A model generated the notes under the pieces. It saw only the letters and a list, made by a program, of their open reading frames with translations, did not search any database and was not told where the DNA came from. The position numbers and the translations under genes were made by a program. DNA of 64,000 nt from Sanghuangporus weigelae (lineage: Eukaryota; Basidiomycota; Agaricomycetes; Hymenochaetales; Hymenochaetaceae), in assembly GCA_033182465.1 (NCBI GenBank), contig CP137324.1, forward strand, positions 2,418,001 to 2,482,000, written 5' to 3'. Positions within the stretch are counted from its first letter, which is position 1; each line of letters opens with the position of its first letter. Positions 46,023 through 56,629 of the stretch are shown in pieces.

Positions 46023-48599
46023 TTGGACTGTTATCGCTTTTATTGTTATTGCTGTGCTATGAGCCTGCTGGCTCTTGGGTGGCTCATAGTGTTGTCGCTT
46101 TGTTTATTCTTATCTATTTTCTGTTGTTTTCTTTTTGTTATCCAATCTTGCTGTGTTGTTTGTATAGTAGATAGAATGTCGTAACAGATGTACAGTACAA
46201 TAAAGCAATGTTACGTCATAATTCTGAAGAGTATGTTGAAGAGCCGTCGAAGTCGGTCTATTGAATGAATGATCGTCCTGGTGCCAAGCAATTTTTCTGG
46301 CACGTTACTGCGTCGCGTTGACAGTTAAATTTCACTCGACACCGTTTTCTTATGGATTTGGGTTTGCCGTCATTATTATGGCTGCGATCACCTCTTGGTA
46401 CCATCAAACTTGGACACCCTATAGGCCAGATTTTCAGTAGAAGCTCACTTTTAATTGCACTAGTATGCAGGAAAGTATAGTAAATACAAGGGCCATATGC
46501 ATATCAGTAATAGAGCCAAAGCATCATGCGGGACCATTCGATCGTTACAATCATCCGAAATGCAGCCCTGAAATTAGCCACGCAAAGTCGAGCCAATCGA
46601 GCTCATCGACATGGACACAAAGCGGGGTGACACCTCATCAAATGAACAACAGGCTTAGGTCTAGGATACAAGTTCACGTTTTTAGTTAGTACTAGTAGTA
46701 ATATAATTATTATTGAAGTATAAGAGCCCAGGCTCGATTTCAACTGCAGAAATTTGGACACAAAGAATGATAGGGGCTGTATGGAACTACGTTAGACAAG
46801 TCTGGATTGACTGCTCTGGGTCAGTCGGTGTTTCGATAATTTTGTGGATCAACAAGGCAGATTCGGAGGGACGGGTACGAACACCGTAAGTGAATATATG
46901 AGAGATGAGAGGATTCCCCACGCCACAGGTCTCGTGATAATGACACGACTGTTCTTGTCGTTTGCACCCTGCAACATTGAGGCAGCTCCTCTCGTGATCG
47001 CGTTTCTGCCCTTTCTGCTGCTAGCTAGATGCTATCGGATGCTGTCTAATCAACGAAGGTTTCTAAGTGAATGGTACGAAGACTCGAAGACGTTGTGCAT
47101 GTAACTGACGCGAGTCTCTGGGTGCTTCGGAGCCATCTCTTCGCGAAAAATGGCCCACGCCACTCCCGTGGGCATTGAGGCGAGGCTCAAATGGTTGAAC
47201 TGGTATGATCAAGGCAGAGGAGTTTCGATGCATTGAAGTGCGCGGACTTGAGAGTCGGGAGCAACCAGTATCCATGAGGAAGTCATAGTGTCGACCGGGT
47301 CGTCGAAGATAGATGACCGTAAGAGAGAAAACGATCTGGTACCTGCTTTGGTGCCGATAACGGTTTGAAAGAGTTTCCATCAGTGAAGACCAACATTATA
47401 ACCTTGTGAGTTCAGATAAAGGTGTCTTCGAATACCCCCGCTTATTCATACGCGTATGCTCTGCAACGAATGGTGTGGCATGGTGCGGCTGATTCTGCGG
47501 GACGGGAAGGTGGGACTGTCTTTCCCAAATGATTGCTATAAACCAAGTGTTCAATCGTGGTACAGATGCAGACTGTTCGTAGGCCGCCATAGCCGATATC
47601 TAGTATGTACTTCACAGTTAGCGCTGGCAGAGCGTTTCTGGAAACATCGGTTCCATAAGCCCAAATGTCCATAAGTCAAGCGAAAGCGGAGTCTGGTATT
47701 CGCTATCATCCAAAGACCAAGCTATTGAACCTTCGCAATAACGTGTTGCGGCGAACGCCAGCGAGTCCACCCTCAAAACGGGACCTGGATGAGGAACAGT
47801 CATGCCAACTATTTGCCATCTGGATCCTTGTCCGAAGATTGCGCTACCAAGTTGTCACCGGATAGCATTACTGATGGACATTCCGGTCCGCGTTTCGCTT
47901 TTCTTTTATCAAGGCTCTGCTGCACCGATCTTGTTCGACCTGTGTTTTGTTGGTCCACATACGGTGCAGTTCGCAACCGTGATTTCACAAAGGAGTAGGC
48001 AATGAAAGAAACACATAGGGAAACTATCTTCTTTTCATTTACCGATATGCATCGCCTTGCTTTTCTGGATTCCCTATGGGGCCGCAGCTGGTGCATGAGG
48101 CTATCAACCACGTTGAGGCCCTCGTTCTCGAAGGAAGCACTGCCTCGAACCCTCGACCGCAATTCTTGCCCTGAGGAACGATTGTCACGCGTCTGTCACC
48201 AAAACGTACCAAATGAAGCCAAGACTGTCAACTTGGACCGGGAAGAAAGGTTGGGATCGATAGAAAAGGGAACATGGGTCCAACAACGACCGATGAATCG
48301 GTCTATGCGTAGGCCCAAGCACATCTTATGACTCGTCGGCTGAATTCAAGCCGGTGCGACTCGCAAACCACATCAACAGGAATCAAGCGCGGGAAAGGAG
48401 GAACATATTTGTAGCCTATGTACTCGAGTTGGTTCAAAAGGCATTCCATTTTTGGACGCATACAAAGGTTAGAATCGCACATTCCAATCCACACCCTCCC
48501 TTTCTCTTCAACCACACTCTACCGCGTCAATTCCCCATCCTCACAACACCCCTTCTCGACTTCGTATCATCTCCCAACATTTACGGCGAAGCACTGAAG
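46023..48599. other. Spacer between zinc-finger copies B and C
   Basis: The 3' flank of copy B, then sequence only loosely similar to 41820-42507. From about 47110 a diverged version of the upstream unit follows, becoming near-identical to copy A from about 47890. No gene recognised. Confidence 0.6.
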
Positions 48600-50487
48600 A
48601 TGTTCAAACAATTCCAGCTTGATAATACTGCCTCTCCCTCTAACGAAAGGGTAGATTCCTTTACAGAGCTTGTGGCTGAACAGTGAGTATCCGCATCTTC
48701 CCCCGCCCCTACCGATTGTCGTCTGCGTCTTATTCTCTTGCTGACTATGACGCATTCAAGCCACGATGTTGTCGATACGGTGGACGCGTTCGGCGCATTT
48801 GGTGCGTTCGACGCGTCTTTCGATGAGGACACGGAGGATAGGTTCTTTGAGCTCCTTTTCGATGCTGGCTCCCGCTCGTCCAACATCGACGACGTGTCCG
48901 CTAATAATAATGCAACTAATAACGGGAATATGACCGGAAGGCGAGTAACTGGCGCCCCCCTCTCTGATGTGCACTGGACTAAGCCCATCGTCTCTAGCCA
49001 CAACACGCCCTCTGGCTCCATGTCCCGCACGCTCCCTCAGAACGCGCTCCCGTCTTCCCATCTATTCAATTCGCCCGTCGAATCGTGCTACTGGGCCAAT
49101 TTAGGTCTGACGTCACCCGCCCGCGTCCCTTCCCCTCAGACCGCTGTTGAAGACCGCAATGCCCACACATCGTCCTCGAGTTCCATCGCCGAACCAGATC
49201 CCTTCCTCGTTCGCAGCGACCTGACTCTTGGGGGGTTGCAGGTCGCCGAGAATCCATTCTCCGCGCTTCCCCTCTCGTCGATGGAGGATCCTCAAGACGA
49301 CGAGAAAGTCGTATCCGATGAAGAGGTGCAACTATCCCCATCCCCTTTGTGAGTAACTGACCATGTCTATCATACTAGTACTGTCTACTCAGTGCCGTTT
49401 ATTTAGGACTGTTTCCAATTCCTCTGAATCTACACGTGCGGATACTCCTTTTCGAAGGACTCCTTCGGTCGAGCCCTGCGAGGCAAGCGATGCTGTCCCT
49501 CATCATGTCGAGGCTGCTAAATCGAGTGCGGGAGCATCGGCATCACCAAATGGACTACCCGAAGGTGATTTTCTTCTAGACAAGAAGACATCTCTGCTTG
49601 AGTGCGTGGCGGATGCCGCATTGTCCGAGAAGGAAGTATCTCCTGCTGCCGATGTAGAAGTCGGTACTGCGGAGCTGACTCCTGGTACTTCGTCACTTGC
49701 GCGGCAAATCACTGTAGCGGAGCCAGAAGAAGCTGCTTCTGCGCCCAATCAAGAGCCCGTCGTTCTCGAACTGGCACCGAATGCACCACCCCCCTCTTTA
49801 AGCGGAGCTACAAGTGCTCAAGAGCCTCACGTTCTTCCTGCTTCCCAAGACGCCTCTCCGTCAAGAAAGAGGAAGAGGGTTGCTAAAACTCATGCAGCAC
49901 ACGAGCTTCGCGCGCTCTCGACTTTGCCGCCGGAGCGTAAGACATTCTCCTTACCAATCCGCGAGGGCCGAGCCAGCAAGACTGGCATCAATAAAATCCG
50001 GAATATGCAGTTGGAAGCAGAATCGTGCTGCCATCTGGCTGGTGATTACGGCTTTTGCCAGTTTCGAGATTTGGCGGACGGAGGAAGGAAGTGTTTGGCG
50101 GAACTTCCTAAAGATGACAAGGCGGCGCGCGCGCACGTCGCCATGCATACCGACGCGCTGGGCTGGCGGGAATATTCCCGTCAACATCCCGATTGGAAGC
50201 CGACCTGCCCGTGGTGCAACGAACCGCGAACCAAGTTTGAGCAACTGACACGGCATATTCTCGACACACACCTACTCATGTTCATGGAGTGGTGTCCTTG
50301 TGGGGGAACGAATAGCCGTTCAAATCACAAGCCAAACACAGTCCGGCACGTAGACTCCGACGTGCATAAGGTCTGGGTGCGACAGCAGGCTGTGTTGAGA
50401 ACCGTAAAGCTCGAGGATGCGGACGATGGGCAGGAGGAATTCGTACAGGGGTCAAGTAAGGGGACCAAGCGGAGGCGTCGAGGGTAG
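48600..50487 (+). CDS. Tandem zinc-finger gene copy C, mosaic, with GC-AG intron
   Basis: Exons 48600-48682, 48761-48940, 48998-49348 and 49407-50487 give 564 residues if the second intron is removed. That intron (48941-48997) begins GC instead of GT, is 57 bp, and has no stop in the host frame, so retention would simply add 19 residues. Domain layout is as in copy B: acidic Ser-rich N-terminus, RKRKR signal, three C-terminal zinc-finger-like units, basic tail. The sequence alternates between A-like (about 49500-49620 and 49990 to end) and B-like (about 49660-49980) blocks, pointing to gene conversion. At the site of copy A's nonsense codon it has CGA. Probably functional, though splice efficiency is uncertain. 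Confidence 0.78.
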
Positions 50488-51060
50488 TTGGACTGTTATC
50501 GGTTTTATTGTTATTGCTGTGCTGTGAGTCTGCTGGTTCTTGGGGTTCTTGGGTGGCTCATAGTGTTGTCGCTCTGTTTATTCTTATCTATTTTCTGCTT
50601 TTGTTATCGATTTTTGCTGTGTTGTTTGTATAGTAGATAGAAAGCTGTCGCAACGGATGTACAATGAAGTAATGTCGCGTCATAATTTTGAAGAGTGTAG
50701 CTGAAGAGGCATCAAAATCGGTCTATTCTTCGAAGCACGTATGCTATTCTGGCCCAGTACGGAACTACCCGGTGGTGCACAAGGAGTCTGTACCGGCGGT
50801 GCGATTGCCCTTGAAGGACGCCATGTACGCACTGACAGTGGAGATTCAATCCGGCGTAGATGGCTTATTGGTGTGTCAAGCATTTTCATATGGACTCGCT
50901 TGACGTAGTATCTTTCATTAGCAGAGGCCAGTAAGAGTATTATCGAACCATTCAGTTGCTCAAGGCAATTGCATTCGGAATCCGTGATTTTGCCCGGATT
51001 TAAACTGGTGCCCTGCAAAGATTGCGAGCGCGCGATGCTGCCGTACGGTGAAACTCCTGT
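50488..51060. other. 3' flank of copy C and end of tandem array
   Basis: The T-rich flank matches copy A's up to about 50735, then unrelated sequence starts. No gene seen. Confidence 0.5.
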
Positions 51061-52556
51061 GGGCGTTCTGAAACTGGACAGGGAATATAAAGTTCGAGGG
51101 GCTGCCCTAGAATACCTTTGAATAGTCAGCAGAGAGATACACCTAGACCAAAGGCAAGTGGACACGAAGGGATACTGGAATATACGAGAGAAGGGTAGTA
51201 TGAGGGCTGAGGAACGCGTGGGAAGCGCTCGAGGAAGGATTCCGAGGATGGGCTTCTCCCGAGATTGATGGTGGCGGTGCGAAGGCTAAATCGACTCTCC
51301 GGCTCAACTGCGAGCTCTGGACTAAAGCCGACTAACACGAGGAACAAGAACTGATCTAACTAAAGCTACGCTAGTCGAACCACCAACTCGAACGTGACTA
51401 ATCGACCGTGCTAACACACTGGGAAGCGACGGCAGCCGATCTCACTCGGAGTCTAAAGTGTCGGAACGCGGCATAACGATTCGAACGCGGTACGATGGAC
51501 GGGGACGGTAACTGGGTGACCCAAACGTGATACAAGAGACGGAGGGACTTTACGGCGATGGAAAGGGGTAATATGGTGCCCTTTTCCGACGACAGTGGAG
51601 AGGGGAAGGTGTTACGAGACCGAAAGCACGCGGCACGCTAAGTAACTGGGTTACGAGCGAAACCAGCGAAACCAATCGGAACACGCAATGCGGTTTCGAT
51701 CCGGGTGACAGAGACAGGAGGAGTCCTTTATACGAACCAGGCGAACTATACGAATGTACGAACGGCTCTGCTGCGAAGAGATGTCACCAATCGACTGTAC
51801 AGAACACGAAATATCGTATATTAGGCTTTAGAGACGAGAGAGTTTTCTACGAACAAGAAGAACTCGAGGCTGGGGGACTTGAGACGATCTAAGAGCTCCT
51901 TAGCTCCCACTAAGCTGTCCCTCCCACTACGAGAGTCGTGCTAAATTTATACTAAACGTCCAAACTGAGCCTCCCATCGGTCAGAAAACATAAGTCATAA
52001 GAAAAAGGGGAACGCATATCACTTATCTACAAAGGAATGGGGCGCATATGAATGGTTAAGGGACACATAAAACAGAAAGAAACAATACCAAGCATGGTCG
52101 GAACGAGAGCATAAAGAAATAAAAGGGACGCATATAGAAAGTGAGATCATAAGCAAAGCTTTCGGAACCGGGTGTCTTTGAGCGGAACGAGTCGGAACTA
52201 GGGGAAAAGACTTGGAAAGACTTCGGCTAGCCTTACAGGGCAAATCTGCGACGTTTTGAATGGGAGAGGGACTGTGGACGACACTGCAGGGTCAAATCTC
52301 TTTGTCAGGAGTACGGATCCGGGATCCGGAGACTTGTGATTGACGCGTGTAGGATCGTCGCGTGATTCTTCCGTCGTGTCTGATATGATGGCCGATCATG
52401 GAATGGTGCACGTGCCATTTGAACTATGGCGTTCTTGCTAAGTCCACTCGCTCCAGCGAAACCAGTCGGAACCGGGCGAAACCAGTCGGAACACCGCGGA
52501 ACTGGTCGTAACGACTTCGTACGCTCCCAAGCTTTAGTCTTACTCTTCAACGGGCT
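51061..52556. repeat. Non-coding stretch rich in CGGAAC/CGAAACC motifs, possible LTR remnant
   Basis: About 1.5 kb without protein-like frames and with scattered repeats of AGTCGGAAC and CGAAACCAG (clear near 51655-51680, 52185-52200 and 52455-52510). The composition recalls old LTRs, but I could not find paired ends or a target duplication. Confidence 0.3.
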
Positions 52557-52665
52557 TCAGTAGCTTATCTTGACGCTCATGTCTGCCTCATGTGGACTCC
52601 GATTCATATTACGAATGGGAGGAGTCTGTACGGGTAAACAGACAGACAGTGCATGTGGACAGAAG

Positions 52666-52700
52666 GTGGGCTATTGTGGGCTATTGTGGGCTATTGTGGG
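52666..52700. repeat. 10 bp tandem repeat GTGGGCTATT, 3.5 copies
   Basis: Perfect copies of GTGGGCTATT upstream of the NLR-like pseudogene. The homologous region near 62810 has only a single GAGCCATTGTGG. Confidence 0.85.
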
Positions 52701-52913
52701 CCGTGAATCTGCTCTCGCTCGTTGCTTGACTCAGGAATTCGGGATGAGCGACAACAATGGATGGGTGAAATTTTGTCTCAACCTTGTCCTTCGTCAACGT
52801 CACACGGTACACTGCAAACTTCTTTCGACCAGCTAAGCGCAAGAAAAACAGTAATCGTCCAGAATGCGCTATCAAGCTGCCAACTCTTCAGGGGTCCTAG
52901 TTCACTGCATGAA

Positions 52914-55873
52914 ATGAAAGGTGGGGTTGTTCATCCAAGGGACGGAACCCCACCTTGCTCTTCTCCAACATGGAGGAGTAAAACTACTTTTCTTCGCAAG
53001 GTTCGCAGTGTTCTCTTGTCGGTCCGTCTTACCTTAGGTGACATTTCTGCAGTCATCCGCATCCACGGCGCCCTGAGTGATGCAAAAGATGCCGGATTTT
53101 ATGTGGAAGTGAAATTTGCCAAGTCTGTCCGCAAGACGGGGATCCTGAATGATGAGGGAGAACCGGCCTGGAACGAGACGATGATCTTGTGAGTTCTGTC
53201 TGAAGTTCATCTCTTCTGTACTTCAGTCCGAAGCAGTCCGAAGCTTGAAGCAACTTCTGTTTTCAAGATCAAGAAGTAAGGAAGCTCGGTCTAGACGATC
53301 TCGTTGGTCTGGCCGAAGTCAATGTCGACGAGCTGTTGACCGTTTCTAGTGAGGATAGTGGTGAGTTCAGAGACAAGATTGGAATCTGTTGTTGATGTAC
53401 TTGGATAGTTCGAGTTGGTCTTTCTGCACCAGCGAGCTTCCTGTCGAGCCGCAAACAGCGATTGCCTACCAGAAGTATTTACCTCCATCTGACGCGTGTA
53501 GATGATTTGAACCGCGCAAAAAATCGAGATGGAGACTGCTGAGAAGAGCGCTGAACGAATCCGAACTTTGGCAAATAAGACAGGCTCCACAATGCAGGCC
53601 ATCGGAACTGTCATTGAAGCGGCAGATATGATAATTGAAATGGTCGATAATGTCGCGAAGGTCAATCTGCTTCATAAACCTGGATTGTCGCTGCCACCTT
53701 TTCAAGATTCACCCCATCTTTGATGTGCCGTGGCAAGCGACCTCATCCTTATACAAGGTGCGTCCAGATATGCTCCACGACCCCTTTTCTCGTGATTGAT
53801 TGTGCCCTACGGCTTGTATCTCACCAGCTCCATACCGGGAAGGAGCTGATCGATCTCTCGAAGCAAATAGGACCATATATGGCACCGTTACGAAACATCA
53901 TTTTGAGAAGCTCCCTTCAGAACCGCTTCACGCCACTTCCGGTCTCATCGAGGGTCCCATTGTTATTGTTCTCGACGTAGTGGTGCGGAACAACGTCACG
54001 ACTTGCTGCAACTGCTCAAGACAGATTTCATAGTACTCCCATCGAAGGTTCGCATTTTGGTAACCAGTTGACCCGAAGGAGACATTTGCAAGATCCACCC
54101 GAGATGGCGGAAGCACTCGGCAAGCGAATGCCGAAGGGAAAGGCCTGGGACGATAGTCTTCGAGTGCTCTGTGATACTGCAAACGGGCTTTTCATCTGGG
54201 CATCTACATCGATCAAGGTTGTGCGCGTAGTCCTGCCAGCCCTCAGCAAAACCTACGACAACTTGTGGACAACATTCCATCACTTGGCGAACACGGCCTC
54301 TACGATCTTTACGCAACCGCATTGCATGGGTCAGGCATCTAGAGACATTGGCATGACGGTCATGGGTCTCACAATAGCATGATTGACATTTGGGATACCA
54401 ACACCGGGAAGCGAGTCTTGGCTCCGTTCAATGTAGACAAAGTAGATCCAACGATGACTGTCTCGCCAGATGGGAAGCATCTCGCGACAGTTTCTGAAGA
54501 CTCTATGTCGATCAGCATTTAGAACGTTGATAGCGACGAACTCGTAAAAGAACTTTTCAGCGATGAACGCGTCTTCTCCGTCGAATTCTCTCCGGATGGG
54601 AAACACGTCATCTCAGGCGGGTTTGAAATTTCCGTCTGGGATGTGGACAACGGTCAGTGCATCTTCGAGGAGCACACGTTATGGGTTACGTCAGTCATTT
54701 TCACTCCAGTGGGATAGCACCATTCGCATTGGGGACGTAGACGGCAGCGCCGAGATCGCGTCAAGTGCATTCGAGGCGCAGACAAGCTCGGTTAGATCAG
54801 TCGCTTTCTCTCCTGATGAGAAACGCGTCGCTTCAGGTTCCCATGATAATACAATCCATATCTGGGACGCGGACAGCAGCAATCTTCTTGTTGGTCCTTT
54901 CAAGGGTCGCACATTCTGGGTCAATTCGGTGACATTCTCTCCAGACGGCAAACGCGTCATATCAGATTCGTGGCATGGAGCCATTCGCATCTGGAATGCG
55001 GAGAGCGGAGAGCTCCTCGCAGGTCCGTTTGAAGCTCACTTTGAGGGGGCAGGATGTGCCCGGACTGGCGATGACAGCGCAGAAAGACACCGTGGCCCCG
55101 TCTTTTCAGTCGCGTTCTCTCTGGACGGAAAACACTTCGTCTCACCCTCCTGCGATAGCACCATCTGCATCCAGGGCGCTGACAGCGGTAGACTTGTATC
55201 GGGTCCGTTCAAGGGGCATACGAGCAGTGTCTCTTTGGTGGGATGGTCACTGGATGGCAAATGTGTCGTGTCCGGTTCTGGTGATATGACGATTCACATT
55301 TGGGATGCGGATAGTGGAGAGCTCGTCTTGGATCCGCTCAGGAGCCACACAGGCCCCTTCTTGTTTTTCGCATTCTCCTCGAACGGCAAACGCGTCGCGT
55401 CGGATTCTGATGATAGGACAATTTGTATCTGGGATGCCGGAATCGGAAAGCTCAACTCGGGGCCACTCAGAGGTCACTCGGAGGTCGTCACGTCCGTTGT
55501 ATTCTCGCCAGATGGCAGGTGCGTCGTCTCAGGCTCCTGGGATAAAACCATTTGTATCTGGGATGCCGATACCGGCGAGCTCATCTTTGACCCGCTCGAG
55601 GGGCACACTCACATCGTCCATTCAGTTGCATACTCGCCGGACGGGACGCGCATCGTGTCGGGATCCTATGATAAAACAATTCGTGTCTGGGATGTGACGG
55701 AGACACCCTTAGAGAATGCGGCGAAAGGCTTGCAAAACAGGCCGTGGCAACCTGCCCGTCGTCCCTCCGAGCAGATACACATACTAAAAATGCTCAGAGT
55801 ACTGGCTCAGCAGACTCGAGGGAACCACGCTCTCGGACTGTATGCTATCCGAAGATGGTTGGGTGAGAGTTGA
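52914..55873 (+). pseudogene. NACHT-WD40 NLR-like gene, disrupted
   Basis: Remnant of a fungal NLR (nucleotide-binding receptor with WD40 sensor), a class linked to self/non-self recognition. A C2-like N-terminus (AVIRIHGALSDAKDAGFYVEVKF, about 53050-53190) is followed by an intron and then a frameshift near 53270. A helical segment with IETAEKSAERI-like residues spans about 53520-53700. Part of NACHT is present, with LRLVSHQL near 53810 and a Walker B-like GPIVIVLD near 53955, but the P-loop segment expected before it is missing. LRVLCDTANGLFIWAS near 54160 is the helical end of NACHT. WD40 repeats run from about 54380, broken by a TAG near 54520 and a deletion near 54710, then open from 54712 to TGA 55871-55873 with about seven blades. 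Not expected to bind ATP. Confidence 0.8.
54712..55873 (+). CDS. WD40 repeat array, open part of the NLR-like pseudogene
   Basis: One frame of about 387 codons with about seven WD40 blades of 40-43 residues, each of the pattern VxSVAFSPDGKRVxSGS..TIxIWDADSGEL..GP..GH. The C-terminal tail RRWLGES matches the end of the family, where the protein usually continues RRxVAxxxDTGGY. That continuation is still visible after the stop at 55871, in another frame. If expressed it could fold as a free beta-propeller, but its natural partner domains upstream are broken. It is listed apart because it is the only long intact piece of the locus. Confidence 0.6.
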
Positions 55874-56629
55874 AAGAGGCGAGTAGCTGGCGTGGATACC
55901 GGAGGATATGCGCAGTGCACTCTCCATTCTCCTGTGCAAGTTCCGACTGTCCTCACCAACACGTCACCTGCAGCACAAATTGTTGATACTACGACAAGTA
56001 CTTCGATGGCTTCAATGGTGCTGAGTGCCATCAATTTGTTAATGGCCAGTATGTCGGTCCCCAGTGTCTCAAGACGCAGTTCGCCTCCGATAAAAGAAGA
56101 GTTCCTATTCAGTGACGAGGATTAAGGGCAAGTAACGATAGTAGCGAACTGCTGTATTGACCAGTCGAAAGTCGATTTTCTTTGTAAACTTTATGAATGA
56201 TCTGCAAAATCAATCACATGCTCAATTGCCTTGTTTATGAATGTGTTCTATGTCTTTGTTGCGAATGCACACATGAGATATGTGTCTTACGCATCAAATT
56301 TATTTACTCTGATGTTGAAAACAGAGCCGTCGCTGCTCTTGCAGCAACAATGTAGACTCGGTTTGTCCTCTCGGGTGACCACTGAGGGCAAACGCGATGG
56401 GGTGCAACTACGGATAGTACACGTAATATATACCTTTTTCTTGTCTGAGACATACCCCCGGTGCATCCGAGACAGTTCCCGTCCCGAGCTCGGACGCACC
56501 CCGAAATCCAACATCTGTTTGTTACTTTACATTGAGATTGAGAACTTGTGGACAAGTTCTGAGTCTGAGATTGGCGTTGTTCCGCAACGCGATCGCTCTA
56601 TCACCAACCACAACCACTCGACGGTCGGC

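Larger units (their letters stand above)
37868..50735 (+). repeat. Tandem triplication of a zinc-finger gene unit, period about 4.5-4.6 kb
   Basis: Three copies: A from about 37868, B from about 42508, C from about 47110. Start codons are at 39475, 44117 and 48600 (spacings 4642 and 4483 bp). A and B are near-identical over upstream region and gene. C is diverged before about 47890 and again highly similar after it. Homology with copy A's 3' region ends at about 50735. Confidence 0.93.

Noticed and set aside
51061-52556. Full LTR retrotransposon or solo LTR
   Set aside because: The composition is suggestive, but no paired TG...CA ends or duplication were found, so it is listed only as a low-confidence repeat-like stretch.
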